This document shows, piece after piece, positions 8,018 through 17,701 of a stretch of DNA of 64,000 nucleotides. Positions within the stretch are counted from its first letter, which is position 1. Each line of letters opens with the position of its first letter. Source of the DNA: Alphaproteobacteria bacterium (GTDB lineage Bacteria; Pseudomonadota; Alphaproteobacteria; UBA9219; RFNS01); the NCBI GenBank assembly GCA_016124955.1, contig WGMR01000005.1, positions 62,001 through 126,000 of the forward strand, read 5' to 3'. Below the pieces are notes generated by a model. That model was not told the origin of the DNA, searched no databases, and saw only the letters and a program-made list of their open reading frames with translations. The position numbers were made by a program, and so were the translations under genes.

Positions 8018-9253
8018 ATGACCCAGCGCCTTGCCATAACCCGGATTGTTGCCTACGGCGTCTGCCCGCTTTTGCTTGCGGTTGGCGGTGTCGGGCTTTG
8101 GCGCCTGTTCGCTTGGGTATCCTTGCAAGAACAGCTCGATCGGTTTGAGCTGGTCAGCAACCTTGCTTGGGCCGTGGCGCCGCTGGCGCTTTTTGCGCTG
8201 ATCGCTGCGTTCTGCGGTGTCGCGCTCGGCAGCATGCGCGCGACGGGCGACTATCAGGCCCGCATCGACGGGCTGCAGCAGCGGCTGCGCTACCACGAAG
8301 ACCTTGTGCGGCTGGTGGCCGATAGCCGGCCGGGCGCGACCGCAATCATCGATGTCGAAGGGCGCTACTGGTTCGTGAACACGGTTTCCGCCGCCCGGCA
8401 TGGCATGAACCCGAAGGAAATGGTCGGCCGAAATATCGATAAGGTGCTTGGCCAGCAGGAAAGCCAGAAATTGCGCGCGCGGTTGCAGCAGGTACGCGAC
8501 AGCAAAATGCCGCTCGATACCATCGACCGCATCAAAGGGCAGGGCAGCGAACATTACGTACGCTCCAGCATCATTTCCCTGCCGGATGTCACGGGCCTTT
8601 CCGGCGCCGTGCTCGTGAACGAAGATGACGTTACTTCGCTGATGGTCGAGCGCGAAGCGCGCGAACGCATGTTCCGTCAGGTGATCGATACGCTGGTCGC
8701 GGTGGTTGACCGGCGCGATCCGTATGCGGCCGGGCATTCCGCCCGCGTAGGCCAGATCGCGCGCGCAATCGCCGAGGAAATGCGCTTGCCGACCGAGCAG
8801 ATCGAAACCGCCGAGATTGCGGGGCTGTTGATGAATTTCGGCAAGGTTCTGGTGCCGCGCGATATTCTGACCAAAACCGCCGCGCTTTCGGGCGACGAGC
8901 TGAAGCAGGTGCGGGACAGTATTTTGACATCGGCCGATATTCTCGCGCTGATCGGCTTTTCCCAGCCGGTGGTGCCGACGTTACGGCAAGTGCTGGAGCG
9001 CTATGACGGTACCGGCGTGCCGGAAGGCCGCCAGGGTGAAAACATCCTGCTGACCGCGCGTATTGTGATGGTCGCCAACGCATTTGTGGCACTCGTGAGC
9101 CCGCGCGCCCACCGCCCCGGTATTGGCCCGCAGGGCGCGCTTGAGAGCATGCACGGCGAGGCCGGTTCCGCTTTTGACCCGGGTATTGTCGATGCGCTGC
9201 GCGCATACATCAAGAACAGCAAGCATAAGCTGGAATGGTTGGCGGTCGCCTGA
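8018..9253 (+). CDS. membrane PAS protein with a degenerate HD-GYP domain
   Basis: The protein has two membrane segments (about residues 8-33 and 46-71), a PAS domain (about 95-205) and a C-terminal domain clearly related to HD-GYP cyclic di-GMP phosphodiesterases (about 215-395: GHSARVGQIARAIAEEM, then FDPGIVDAL). The catalytic residues are gone. LLHDIGK is LLMNFGK (Met272, Asn273), the HHExWDGTGYP motif is VLERYDGTGVP, and the late Asp is Asn354. Only the early His240 remains. It is probably a sensor or scaffold rather than a phosphodiesterase. The start is uncertain; an ATG at 7946 is also possible, and neither has a good ribosome binding site. Confidence 0.75.
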   Translation: MTQRLAITRIVAYGVCPLLLAVGGVGLWRLFAWVSLQEQLDRFELVSNLAWAVAPLALFALIAAFCGVALGSMRATGDYQARIDGLQQRLRYHEDLVRLVADSRPGATAIIDVEGRYWFVNTVSAARHGMNPKEMVGRNIDKVLGQQESQKLRARLQQVRDSKMPLDTIDRIKGQGSEHYVRSSIISLPDVTGLSGAVLVNEDDVTSLMVEREARERMFRQVIDTLVAVVDRRDPYAAGHSARVGQIARAIAEEMRLPTEQIETAEIAGLLMNFGKVLVPRDILTKTAALSGDELKQVRDSILTSADILALIGFSQPVVPTLRQVLERYDGTGVPEGRQGENILLTARIVMVANAFVALVSPRAHRPGIGPQGALESMHGEAGSAFDPGIVDALRAYIKNSKHKLEWLAVA

Positions 9254-9306
9254 ATTTGCGCTAGATAGTGGGCGACTTCATCCAAGATTGCCCCGGACCC
9301 AGCCAG

Positions 9307-10110
9307 ATGCCCCCTCAACAACCCGCCCCCGTACGCTTTGAGCGCGATGCCAACTGGCTCGGACTCTATACGCTGATCGAGAAGGAAATCGGTCGCTTCA
9401 TCAAGGTCCATACCCAGACCATCACCGCGCCGGTCATGACTGCGCTGCTGTACTATCTGATTTTCGCGGTCGCGCTTGGCGGCGATTTGCGGACCATGGG
9501 CGATGTCGGTTACCTGCAATTCCTTGCGCCCGGCCTGATCATGATGAGCGTGGCGCAAAACGCCTTCGCCAACACATCAAGCTCGCTGGTCATATCAAAG
9601 ATACAAGGCAACATCGTCGATCTTTTGATGCCGCCGCTTTCGCCGGGCGAGCTGATCACCGGTTTCGCGGTCGGCGGGATCGCGCGCGGTATCGTTGTCG
9701 GCACCGTCAGCGCCATTACCATGGCCATTCTTGTGGATCTGCCGCTCCATTCGATCGCGGCCGTGTTGTTCTATGGCGTCATGGGCTCGCTGATGCTGGC
9801 GCTGCTTGGGGTCGTGGGCGGCATATGGGCCGACAAGTTCGATCACCTTGCGGCGATCCAGAACTTCATCATCATGCCCGCCACGTTCCTGTCCGGCACC
9901 TTTTATTCCATTGACCGCATGCCGCAGGATTGGCATTTCATCCTGCACCTCAATCCGTTCTTCTACATGATCGACGGTTTCCGCTATGGCTTCATCGGCG
10001 TTTCCGATGGCACGCTGGGCACGGGGGCGGCGGTGCTGACCGGGGTTAATCTTATCCTGCTTGGCATATCTTATGGCATGCTCAGAACCGGGTATAAGCT
10101 CAAGGCCTAA
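9307..10110 (+). CDS. ABC-2 family transporter permease
   Basis: This 267-residue integral membrane protein with about six hydrophobic segments is the permease half of an ABC-2 exporter (YadH/NodJ type). The family signature near the C-terminus is visible: FLSGTFYSIDRMPQDWHFILHLNPFFYMIDGFR is interrupted only by normal substitutions, so I quote only FLSGTFYSIDRMP and LNPFFYMIDGFR. The expected ATPase gene is not adjacent: the upstream gene is the PAS/HD-GYP-like protein and the downstream one is argD. I chose the ATG at 9307; an upstream GTG at 9268 would add 13 residues. Confidence 0.8.
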   Translation: MPPQQPAPVRFERDANWLGLYTLIEKEIGRFIKVHTQTITAPVMTALLYYLIFAVALGGDLRTMGDVGYLQFLAPGLIMMSVAQNAFANTSSSLVISKIQGNIVDLLMPPLSPGELITGFAVGGIARGIVVGTVSAITMAILVDLPLHSIAAVLFYGVMGSLMLALLGVVGGIWADKFDHLAAIQNFIIMPATFLSGTFYSIDRMPQDWHFILHLNPFFYMIDGFRYGFIGVSDGTLGTGAAVLTGVNLILLGISYGMLRTGYKLKA

Positions 10111-10358
10111 GCCCTAAAAATAATTACAAAATTACTGGACAGGCCCGCGCGGCCTATGGCAATGTTCCGGCACCATGACGAAGACAGATTCCCCCTGCCG
10201 GGCCCTGAAGGCCCTGGCCCCGCGCTTTCTCGCACGACGACCGTGAATCTGCCCGGCCGTCCCGCCGCCCTTGTGCCGTTTGCAAGGTTGCGCAGGGACC
10301 CCGCCATAAGGCAGAAAATAAAACCCCGTCGGTTCTTTTTTGGTAGCGAGTAATCATC
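10111..10358. other. argD leader region, 248 bases
   Basis: No supported gene lies here. A 65-codon frame (10156-10353) ends 5 bases before argD but has Pro/Arg-rich composition typical of chance frames in GC-rich DNA. Just before argD, a weak stem (AACC, loop CCGTC, GGTT) is followed by a run of T at about 10336-10341. It could act as an attenuator, but the stem is only 4 bp. I saw no recognisable riboswitch. Confidence 0.4.
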
Positions 10359-11549
10359 ATGGCTGAACAATCTGCGACTGTGCCCCCCGTTTTCCCCGTC
10401 TATGCGCGGCAGGACGTATTCTTTGAGCGCGGCGAGGGCTGCAACATATACGACGACAAGGGGCAGCGTTACCTCGATATGGTCGCGGGCATCGCCGTGT
10501 GCGCCTTCGGCCACGCGCACCCGAAGCTGGTGGAATCGTTGCACAAGCAGGCGCAAAAGCTTTGGATCGCGTCCAACTATTATAAATCGCACGCGATGGA
10601 AAAGCTGGCGCAGCGTTTCGTGGACGCCACTTTCGCCGACAGCGTGTTTTTCCAGAATTCCGGCGTCGAGGCGTGGGAGCTTTGCATCAAGGTCGCGCGC
10701 AAATACCAAAGCAGCGTAGGCCAGCCGCAACGTTACCGGGTCATTACCTTTCAGGGGTGCTTCCATGGCCGGACGCTTGCCGCGATCGCCGCCGCGAAAA
10801 GCGAGAAGATGTCGAAGGGCTTCGGCCCCATGACCGACGGTTTCGACCAGGTCGCGTGGAACAACCTGAACGAACTGCGCGCCGCGATTACGCCGGAAAC
10901 CGGCGCGATCATGCTCGAGCCCATTATCGGCGAGGGCGGCGTGCGGGTCGCTTCGCCCGAATTCCTGCGCGAGATTCGCAAGATTTGCGACGAATTCGGC
11001 CTGTTGCTTTTGTTCGATGAAATTCAGTGCGGCATGGGCCGCACCGGCAAGCTGTTCGCGCATGAATGGTCGGGCGTGACGCCCGACGTGATGTGCATCG
11101 CCAAGGCGATGGGCAACGGCTTCCCGATCAGCGCCTGTCTCGCGACCGCCAAGGCGATGCAGGGCATGACGGCGGGCACGCACGGCACGACATACGGCGG
11201 CAACCCGCTCGGGATCGCGGTTGCCGATACCGTGCTCGATATGTTGCTGGCGCCCGGCCTTCTGGCCGAGGTGGAGCGCAAGGGTAAGTACCTTGCCAAG
11301 GGTTTCGATGAGCTTGTCCGCAAGCATCCGAAGGTGTTCACCGAGCGACGAGGCGTCGGCCTGATGCAGGGGCTGAAATGCGCCCCGCCGAACATGGAGA
11401 TCACCAATATGCTCCGTGACGAAAAGATGCTGGTGGCCTATGCGGGCGACAACCTTATTCGTCTGCTGCCGCCGTTGATCATTACCGAAAAGGAAATCGA
11501 CGAAGCGATCGATATCCTCGACCGGGTAGCAAGGAAAGTGACGGGTTAA
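10359..11549 (+). CDS. argD: acetylornithine aminotransferase
   Basis: This 396-residue class III PLP aminotransferase converts N-acetylglutamate 5-semialdehyde to N-acetylornithine in arginine synthesis, and may also serve in lysine synthesis. Recognisable elements are the pyrophosphate-site NSGVEAWE (about 100-107), the FHGRTLAA segment, [17 protein letters not shown] with the PLP-pyridine Asp220, and the Schiff-base lysine in [11 protein letters not shown] (Lys249). Pairing with argF directly downstream (1 base apart) supports the arginine assignment over other omega-aminotransferases. Confidence 0.92.
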   Translation: MAEQSATVPPVFPVYARQDVFFERGEGCNIYDDKGQRYLDMVAGIAVCAFGHAHPKLVESLHKQAQKLWIASNYYKSHAMEKLAQRFVDATFADSVFFQNSGVEAWELCIKVARKYQSSVGQPQRYRVITFQGCFHGRTLAAIAAAKSEKMSKGFGPMTDGFDQVAWNNLNELRAAITPETGAIMLEPIIGEGGVRVASPEFLREIRKICDEFGLLLLFDEIQCGMGRTGKLFAHEWSGVTPDVMCIAKAMGNGFPISACLATAKAMQGMTAGTHGTTYGGNPLGIAVADTVLDMLLAPGLLAEVERKGKYLAKGFDELVRKHPKVFTERRGVGLMQGLKCAPPNMEITNMLRDEKMLVAYAGDNLIRLLPPLIITEKEIDEAIDILDRVARKVTG

Positions 11550-11550
11550 A

Positions 11551-12465
11551 ATGAGTATGAGACATTTTCTGGACCTCAACCAGATCGACAAGGCCGATTT
11601 ACGGGCCATGATCGATCAGGCGAAGGCGATAAAGAAGAAGCCGCAGGATTACCGGCGGCTGGAAGGCAAGGTTCTGGCGCTGGTGTTCGAAAAGCCATCG
11701 ACCCGGACCCGCGTTTCGTTCGAAGTTGGCATGCTTGAGCTCGGCGGCGATGTTGTCGCGCTCACGGGCGCGGAAATGCAGCTCGGGCACGGCGAAACGC
11801 TGGGCGATACCGCGCGCGTGATGTCCCGTTTCGTGCATGTGATGATGGTGCGGACCTTCGAGCCGACCAAGCTGACGGAAATGGCCAAGGCCGCTTCGAT
11901 CCCCATTATCAACGGGCTGACGAACGATTCCCACCCGTGTCAGGTGATGGCGGATATCATGACGTTCGAAGAACGGGTCGGCCCCATTACCGGGCGTCGC
12001 ATCACCTGGGTGGGCGATGGCAACAACAACATCCTTGCCAGCCTGATCCATGCCAGCGCGGCCTTCGGCTTCAAGATAACGATCGCGAGCCCGGCGGATC
12101 TTGCGCCTTTGGCGGAGCTGGTCGCGTGGGCCAATTCCAACGGCGGCCATGTCGCGGCGGGCGAAGACCCGTTCGAGGCGGCCGAGGGCAGCGACGCGAT
12201 CGTGACCGACACGTGGGTTTCCATGCACGACAAGGATGTCGCGCGGCGGCACAGCCTGCTCGAACCCTATCGGGTGACAAGCAAGCTGATGAGCGCGGCG
12301 GCGCCGGGCGCCATCTTTATGCATTGTTTGCCCGCGCATCGCGGCGAGGAAGTGACCGACGATGTGATCGACGGCCCGCAATCTGTCGTATGGGATGAGG
12401 CCGAAAACCGCAAGCACGCCCAAAAAGCCGTTTTGCTATGGTGTCTTGGACGGGAGAAAGCATGA
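11551..12465 (+). CDS. argF: ornithine carbamoyltransferase
   Basis: This 304-residue transcarbamylase makes citrulline from ornithine and carbamoyl phosphate. The carbamoyl-phosphate loop STRTR (residues 50-54) and the ornithine-binding HCLPAHRG (258-265, with catalytic Cys259) are both intact, and HPCQVMAD is present in the middle. The gene begins one base after the argD stop. Its own stop overlaps the ATG of the following lipoprotein gene (ATGA at 12462-12465), so translational coupling is likely. Confidence 0.95.
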   Translation: MSMRHFLDLNQIDKADLRAMIDQAKAIKKKPQDYRRLEGKVLALVFEKPSTRTRVSFEVGMLELGGDVVALTGAEMQLGHGETLGDTARVMSRFVHVMMVRTFEPTKLTEMAKAASIPIINGLTNDSHPCQVMADIMTFEERVGPITGRRITWVGDGNNNILASLIHASAAFGFKITIASPADLAPLAELVAWANSNGGHVAAGEDPFEAAEGSDAIVTDTWVSMHDKDVARRHSLLEPYRVTSKLMSAAAPGAIFMHCLPAHRGEEVTDDVIDGPQSVVWDEAENRKHAQKAVLLWCLGREKA

Positions 12466-13025
12466 ACCGATATCGAACCGCCGCCCTGCCGCTTGCGATT
12501 TTGGCCGTTGCCACCCTTGCGGGCTGTTCTTCGGACAAGGATAAGGTGCGCCTTCCGTGCCCGCAGGTTGCCGTGGTGCGCGAGCTGGCGCGTTACATCG
12601 ACCATGGCCGCGCCGACGTGCAGAACAGCGACACGCTCGTGGCCGAAGCGGTGATGACCGGGATCGAAGGCGATTGCGGTTTCGAGGATGACGGTATCGA
12701 TATCGATTTCAACCTCAATGTCATCGCCCGGCGCGGGCCCGGCCTTGGCGGCGACCGTGTGTCGCTGCCTTATTTCATCGCCGTGCTTGGCCCCGGCGAC
12801 CAGATTATCGAAAAAAAGCAGGTTTCGCTTGAAATCAAACTGGACGAGGGCAAGCCGACCGAGAAAAAGGAAAAGCTGGACGTTTACATTCCGTATGGTC
12901 AGGATAAGGACCCGGGCCAATATCGCGTCTGGCTCGGGTTCCAGTTAAGTGAACAGCAGGTGGCGCGCCTGCGCGGCACGACAGAAAGTGCCGCCGGGGA
13001 AGCGACGGGGAATGCCAATGAGTGA
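12462..13025 (+). CDS. hypothetical lipoprotein between argF and gcvT
   Basis: This 187-residue protein has a lipoprotein signal peptide ([22 protein letters not shown], quoted in parts [10 protein letters not shown] and TLAGC) with the lipidated Cys at 22 and a GGGAGA ribosome binding site. The rest looks like a soluble beta-rich domain with alternating hydrophobic strands and many acidic residues. I do not recognise a named family. Both ends overlap neighbours (argF by 4 bases, gcvT by 8), placing it inside one transcription unit with arginine and glycine-cleavage genes, although an envelope lipoprotein has no obvious role there. Confidence 0.75.
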   Translation: MNRYRTAALPLAILAVATLAGCSSDKDKVRLPCPQVAVVRELARYIDHGRADVQNSDTLVAEAVMTGIEGDCGFEDDGIDIDFNLNVIARRGPGLGGDRVSLPYFIAVLGPGDQIIEKKQVSLEIKLDEGKPTEKKEKLDVYIPYGQDKDPGQYRVWLGFQLSEQQVARLRGTTESAAGEATGNANE

Positions 13026-14166
13026 AGCGGCCGTGAAGCAACCTTACCCTACACCCACAAGGCGTACGGCGCTTTATGACCTTCATGTTTCGCTTGGCGG
13101 TAAAATGGTCCCGTTCGCCGGCTACGAAATGCCGGTGCAATACCCCGCCGGGATCATGCAGGAACATTTGCATACCCGCAAAGCCGCGGGTCTGTTCGAT
13201 GTTTCACACATGGGGCAGGTTTTTCTGCAGGGCGAAAGCAACATTCGCGAACAGTGCGAGATGATCGTGCCCGGCGATGTGCGCGATCTCGTGCCCGGCG
13301 CGATGCGCTATTCTTTCTTGCTTGATGAGCATGGCGGAATTCTGGATGATCTCATGATCACGCGGCCCGTTGAAGGCGCGGACAACACCTTGTTCCTTGT
13401 CGTCAATGCCGGTTGCAAGGAACACGATCTTATCCATATCAAGAACCATTTGCCCGGCGTGGAAACGACGATGCTGGACGATCGTTCGCTGCTCGCGCTG
13501 CAAGGGCCTTATGCCGCCAGCGTGCTGGCGCGCTTCTGCGATGCGCCCGCGAAACTGAAATTTATGCGCGCGGGCAAGTTTGAAGTGAAGGAAGCCGGCA
13601 CCTGTTACATCAGCCGCTCCGGTTACACCGGCGAGGACGGCTTCGAGATTTCGGTGCCCAGTGACGCGGCGGAGCAGTTTGCGCGCCGGTTGCTTGAGCA
13701 ACCCGAAGTGATGCCGGTCGGGCTTGGCGCGCGGGATTCCCTCAGGCTTGAAGCCGGGCTTTGCCTGTACGGGCACGATCTCGATACCAACACTTCGCCG
13801 GTCGATGCCGATCTGATGTGGGCGGTTGCCAAGCGCCGCCGCAGCGAAGGCGGCTTTATCGGCGCCGCGCATGTTCAAGGCCAGCTTGCCAGCGGCGCGA
13901 CCCGCAAGCGCGTGGGCATCAAGCCCGCCGGCAAGGCGATTGCCCGCGAACAGACCGAGATATTCGATCAACGTCAGGGGCGAATCGGCGTTGTCACAAG
14001 CGGCGGCTTTGGCCCGAGCGTGAACGGCCCGATTTGCATGGGCTATGTGCAAACCGCTTTCGCAAAGCCCGGCACCGAAGTGTTTTTGAAGGTACGTGGA
14101 AATGACTTGCCCGCGCGCGTCGTTGCGCTACCTTTTGTCCAGCATCGTTATTTCAGGGGGACCTAA
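13018..14166 (+). CDS. gcvT: glycine cleavage system T protein (aminomethyltransferase)
   Basis: This 382-residue tetrahydrofolate-dependent aminomethyltransferase releases ammonia from the aminomethyl group on lipoyl-GcvH and makes methylene-THF. Motifs are the FDVSHMGQ segment, MRYSFLLDEHGGILDDL, and SGYTGEDGFEI near the middle. I chose the ATG at 13018 because the GGGGAA at 13007-13012 is then properly spaced; an ATG at 13012 would sit on it. The start overlaps the upstream lipoprotein gene, and gcvH follows after 3 bases. Confidence 0.93.
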   Translation: MSEAAVKQPYPTPTRRTALYDLHVSLGGKMVPFAGYEMPVQYPAGIMQEHLHTRKAAGLFDVSHMGQVFLQGESNIREQCEMIVPGDVRDLVPGAMRYSFLLDEHGGILDDLMITRPVEGADNTLFLVVNAGCKEHDLIHIKNHLPGVETTMLDDRSLLALQGPYAASVLARFCDAPAKLKFMRAGKFEVKEAGTCYISRSGYTGEDGFEISVPSDAAEQFARRLLEQPEVMPVGLGARDSLRLEAGLCLYGHDLDTNTSPVDADLMWAVAKRRRSEGGFIGAAHVQGQLASGATRKRVGIKPAGKAIAREQTEIFDQRQGRIGVVTSGGFGPSVNGPICMGYVQTAFAKPGTEVFLKVRGNDLPARVVALPFVQHRYFRGT

Positions 14167-14169
14167 TAT

Positions 14170-14550
14170 ATGAGCACGCTGCGTTTTACCAAAGACCATG
14201 AATGGGTGAGGATCGAGGGCGATGTCGCCGTATGCGGTATCACCGATTACGCGCAGAAGGCGCTCGGGGATGTCGTGTATGTGGAATTGCCGGCGGTAGG
14301 CAAACAGGTGAAACAGGGCGATCAGGCGGCGGTTGTGGAATCGGTCAAGGCCGCGAGCGAGGTTTATGCGCCCGTTGCGGGTGAGGTCGTTGGCGTGAAC
14401 GACAACCTTTCCGGCGAGCCGGCCAAGGTCAACGCCGCGCCGACGGGCGATGGCTGGTTCTTCAAGATCAAGCCCGCGAGCGCCGGGCAGGCCGATGGTT
14501 TGATGGATGAAGCCGCCTACCAGGATTACGTGAAGGGATTGGCTTCCTAG
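14170..14550 (+). CDS. gcvH: glycine cleavage system H protein
   Basis: This 126-residue lipoyl carrier shuttles the aminomethyl group between the P, T and L proteins. The lipoylation site is Lys60 in [14 protein letters not shown], and FTKDHEWV at the N-terminus is the usual opening. Length is typical. It lies between gcvT (3-base gap) and gcvPA (15-base gap). The L protein (dihydrolipoamide dehydrogenase) is not encoded here and is normally shared with other complexes. Confidence 0.95.
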   Translation: MSTLRFTKDHEWVRIEGDVAVCGITDYAQKALGDVVYVELPAVGKQVKQGDQAAVVESVKAASEVYAPVAGEVVGVNDNLSGEPAKVNAAPTGDGWFFKIKPASAGQADGLMDEAAYQDYVKGLAS

Positions 14551-14565
14551 CAAGGATATTGGGGT

Positions 14566-15915
14566 ATGCGTTATTTACCGCTGACGGATGACGACCGCCG
14601 CGCCATGCTGGCGAAAATCGGCGCCGGTTCCGTCGATGACCTGTTCCGCGATGTGCCCGAAGCCGCCCGTTTGCAGGGTGCGGTGCATGACTTGCCGTTG
14701 CATCAATCGGAATATGCGGTCGAACGCCATGTCGGCGCGCTTGCGGCGCGCAATGTGGCGGCGGGTTCATGCCCTTCCTTCCTTGGCGCGGGCGCTTATC
14801 GTCACCATGTGCCCGCGAGCGTCGATCATATTTTGCTGCGCGGCGAATTCCTGACTTCCTATACGCCCTACCAGCCCGAAGTGAGCCAGGGCACGCTGCA
14901 ATATCTGTTCGAATTCCAGACGCAGGTTGCGATGCTGACGGCGATGGATGTCGCCAACGCTTCGATGTATGACGGGCCGACCGCATGTGCCGAAGCGGTG
15001 ATGATGGCAAACCGCGTGACGCGGCGAAGCAAGGCGGTGATTTCCGGCAACCTGCACCCGCATTACCGCGAAGTGACGGAAATGATGGCGCGCACCACCG
15101 GCTTTTCGCTGCAAGCGTTGCCGCCCGCGCCGCGCGGAGTGGAAGATATCGCCGCGCAGATCGACGATAAAACATCCTGCGTCGTGGTCCAGAATCCGGA
15201 CTTTTTCGGCAATCTGCACGATTACACCGCGCTTGCCGGCGCCTGCGCCGCCAAGGGCGCGCTGCTGATCGTGGCGGTAACCGAAATCGTTTCGCTCGGC
15301 CTCGTCAAGCCGCCGGGCGCGATGGGCGCCGATATCGTGGTGGCCGAAGGGCAGGGGATCGGCAACGGCTTGAACTTCGGCGGGCCTTATGTGGGCCTGT
15401 TCGCCTGCAAGGAAAAATACATCCGCCAGATGCCCGGCCGCGTGTGCGGGGAAACGGTGGATGCGGAAGGCAAGCGCGGGTTTGTGCTTACGCTTTCAAC
15501 CCGCGAACAACATATTCGCCGCGAAAAAGCGACCAGCAATATATGTACAAATTCAGGCCTTTGTGCGCTTGCCTTCACGATCCATCTTAGCCTGATGGGG
15601 GAGGCGGGGCTGACCAAGCTGGCCGATCTGAACCACGCCCATGCCTGCCTGCTGGCCGAACGGCTTGATAAAGTGCCGGGCTGCAAGGTTTTGAACGACA
15701 GCTTCTTTAACGAATTCACGGTGCAGCTGCCCCGGCCAGCCGCCGCGGCAGTGGATGCGCTGGCTAAGCGGCCGCTTCTGGCCGGCGTGCCGGCCAGCCG
15801 CCTGTATCCGGGCAACAAGGATATGGAAAATCTTTTGCTGGTGACGGCGACGGAGCTGACCAGCGAAGCGGACATGGACGCGCTCGCGGCCGCGCTGCGG
15901 GAAGTGTGCGCATGA
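14566..15915 (+). CDS. gcvPA: glycine dehydrogenase (decarboxylating) subunit 1
   Basis: This 449-residue N-terminal half of the split P protein pairs with subunit 2 to decarboxylate glycine. Family features are the MRYLPLT start, [31 protein letters not shown] (quoted as [13 protein letters not shown]) and [12 protein letters not shown]. It has no PLP lysine, as expected, since that lies in subunit 2. Its stop overlaps the gcvPB start by 4 bases (ATGA at 15912), an arrangement that favours equal production of the two subunits. Confidence 0.94.
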   Translation: MRYLPLTDDDRRAMLAKIGAGSVDDLFRDVPEAARLQGAVHDLPLHQSEYAVERHVGALAARNVAAGSCPSFLGAGAYRHHVPASVDHILLRGEFLTSYTPYQPEVSQGTLQYLFEFQTQVAMLTAMDVANASMYDGPTACAEAVMMANRVTRRSKAVISGNLHPHYREVTEMMARTTGFSLQALPPAPRGVEDIAAQIDDKTSCVVVQNPDFFGNLHDYTALAGACAAKGALLIVAVTEIVSLGLVKPPGAMGADIVVAEGQGIGNGLNFGGPYVGLFACKEKYIRQMPGRVCGETVDAEGKRGFVLTLSTREQHIRREKATSNICTNSGLCALAFTIHLSLMGEAGLTKLADLNHAHACLLAERLDKVPGCKVLNDSFFNEFTVQLPRPAAAAVDALAKRPLLAGVPASRLYPGNKDMENLLLVTATELTSEADMDALAAALREVCA

Positions 15916-17477
15916 CCGGCATGAACAGCACCGGCCGCCCTTCCAGCCCCGCCGCTCTTGCGGCGGCGGAAGGCAACCGCGGGCTGCATCTGGAAGAACC
16001 CTTGATCTTTGAGCGCGGCGCCGAAGGCCGTTGCGGCATTGATCTGCCGCCCGTGCCGAAGCACAAGCCGCGGCTCGGGTCCGTACGGCGCGAAGGTAAA
16101 ATCGGCCTGCCCGGCCTTTCCGAACCGCAGGTGGTGCGGCATTTTACGCGGCTCAGCCAGAAAAATTTCGGGATCGACAGCGTTTTCTACCCGCTCGGCT
16201 CCTGCACCATGAAACACAATCCGCGCCTGAATGAAAAAATGGCGCGGCTGCCCGGCTTTGCCGATCTGCACCCGCTGCAACCGCAAGCGACGGTGCAGGG
16301 CGCGCTCGAACTGATCGATCAGCTGGCGGATTGGCTTATGAAGCTGACGGGGCTTCCCGCCGTGGCGATGTCACCCGGTGCCGGGGCGCACGGCGAATTT
16401 TGCGGCATGGCCGCGATCAAATCCGCGCTCGATGCGCGCGGCGAAAAGCGCACGCGCGTGCTGGTGCCGGAATCGGCACACGGCACCAACCCGGCCACGG
16501 CCGCCGCGCTCGGTTTTACGGTCGATCCCATCCCCGCCACTGCGCAGGGGCGCGTGGATCTTGCCGCGCTTGAAACGAAGCTGGGGGATGATGTCGCTGC
16601 GATCATGCTGACCAACCCCAACACCTGCGGCCTGTTCGAACCGGATGTGATCAAAATCGCGGACATGGTGCACAAGGCGGGCGGTTATTTCTATTGCGAC
16701 GGCGCGAACTTCAACGCCATCGTCGGGCGCGTGCGCCCGGCCGATCTGGGCATCGATGTGATGCATATCAATTTGCACAAAACATTTTCCACGCCGCATG
16801 GCGGCGGCGGGCCGGGTTCGGGCCCTGTTGTGCTTGCCGAAAGCCTCGCGCCTTATGTTCCTCTGCCTTACGTCGTGCGGCAGGGCGATGCGTACGGCCT
16901 TGTCGAACATGCGGCAGACGCGAAAGGCAAAAAGCCGTTCGGCCGCATGAAGGGTTTCCATGGGCAGATGGGCATGTTCGTGCGCGCGTTGACCTATATG
17001 CTTAGCCACGGCGCGGACGGGTTGCTGCAGGTCGCGAGCGATGCGGTTTTGAACGCCAACTATATCCTTGCGAGCCTGCAGGATGTTATGAGCGCGCCGT
17101 TCAAGGGCCCGTGCATGCACGAAGCGCTGTTCGACGACAGGTTCTTGAAAGATACGGGCGTGACCACGCTTGATATCGCCAAGGCGCTGATCGATCGCGG
17201 CTTCCACCCGATGACGATGTATTTCCCGCTTGTGGTGCACGGCGCGTTCCTGATCGAGCCGACGGAAACCGAAAGCCGCGAAACGCTCGATACCTTCATT
17301 GCCGCGTTGCGCGATCTTGCGGCGCAGGCGCACGCGGGCAAGGTGGATATGTTCAAGCAATCGCCGCACTATACGCCGCGCCGCCGTTTGGACGAAACCC
17401 GCGCCGCGCGCCAGCCTGTGCTGAAGTGGACACCGGAAAAAGACAGCGAAAACAGCATCCCGCACGCAGCGGAATAG
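15912..17477 (+). CDS. gcvPB: glycine dehydrogenase (decarboxylating) subunit 2
   Basis: This 521-residue PLP-bearing half of the split P protein is complete. The cofactor lysine is Lys290 in [19 protein letters not shown]. Other hallmarks are [13 protein letters not shown], the AGAHGEFCG segment, and the [16 protein letters not shown] loop. I chose the ATG at 15912, overlapping the gcvPA stop; a Met at 15921 is also possible. It is the last gene of the forward run that begins with argD. No strong terminator follows. Confidence 0.94.
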   Translation: MTGMNSTGRPSSPAALAAAEGNRGLHLEEPLIFERGAEGRCGIDLPPVPKHKPRLGSVRREGKIGLPGLSEPQVVRHFTRLSQKNFGIDSVFYPLGSCTMKHNPRLNEKMARLPGFADLHPLQPQATVQGALELIDQLADWLMKLTGLPAVAMSPGAGAHGEFCGMAAIKSALDARGEKRTRVLVPESAHGTNPATAAALGFTVDPIPATAQGRVDLAALETKLGDDVAAIMLTNPNTCGLFEPDVIKIADMVHKAGGYFYCDGANFNAIVGRVRPADLGIDVMHINLHKTFSTPHGGGGPGSGPVVLAESLAPYVPLPYVVRQGDAYGLVEHAADAKGKKPFGRMKGFHGQMGMFVRALTYMLSHGADGLLQVASDAVLNANYILASLQDVMSAPFKGPCMHEALFDDRFLKDTGVTTLDIAKALIDRGFHPMTMYFPLVVHGAFLIEPTETESRETLDTFIAALRDLAAQAHAGKVDMFKQSPHYTPRRRLDETRAARQPVLKWTPEKDSENSIPHAAE

Positions 17478-17528
17478 CATTTAGCTCAAATCCAATCTTT
17501 CCTTCACGGTTTCTTTGCTGCGCCGCAA

Positions 17529-17534
17529 TATAAT
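17529..17534 (+). promoter_or_regulatory. candidate -10 element (TATAAT) for the 40-residue small gene
   Basis: A perfect TATAAT lies 36 bases before the small gene at 17570. The best -35-like hexamer, TTCACG at 17503-17508, is 20 bases away, longer than ideal. The promoter call therefore rests mainly on the -10 match and its position. Confidence 0.35.
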
Positions 17535-17569
17535 GATGGCTGATTCCTTCAAAGGAGGAGAATCGAGCC

Positions 17570-17692
17570 ATGCAAACCCTACCGCAACCGCATAACGAGC
17601 TGCACGCTATCTGGGCCAAGGTCGCACGTCTTTATGAAAGCGCCGAAGATGCGTTGCGCCGCTTCATCGAGAGCGAAGAAGGCAAGCATTAA
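17570..17692 (+). CDS. small protein, 40 residues
   Basis: This is a 40-codon frame (MQTLPQPHNELHAIWAKVARL, continuing to a stop at 17690-17692, shown here only in part) with a near-perfect ribosome binding site, AAAGGAGGAG at 17551-17560, well spaced from the ATG. The sequence is amphipathic and probably helical, with an acidic C-terminus ending EEGKH. It lies alone between gcvPB and the end of fliP, which is on the other strand, and has its own TATAAT upstream. I know no family for it. The strength of the translation signal is the main argument that it is real. Confidence 0.55.
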   Translation: MQTLPQPHNELHAIWAKVARLYESAEDALRRFIESEEGKH

Positions 17693-17701
17693 CGCGGGCG
17701 G

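Noticed and set aside
10156-10353. 65-codon frame ending just before argD
   Set aside because: Pro/Arg-rich composition, no ribosome binding site and no known leader peptide pattern. A run of arginine codons suited to attenuation was looked for and not found convincingly.
10111-10358. Glycine or other riboswitch in front of the argD-gcv run
   Set aside because: I looked for conserved aptamer cores and found none. gcvT itself overlaps the upstream gene, so there is no leader at that point.
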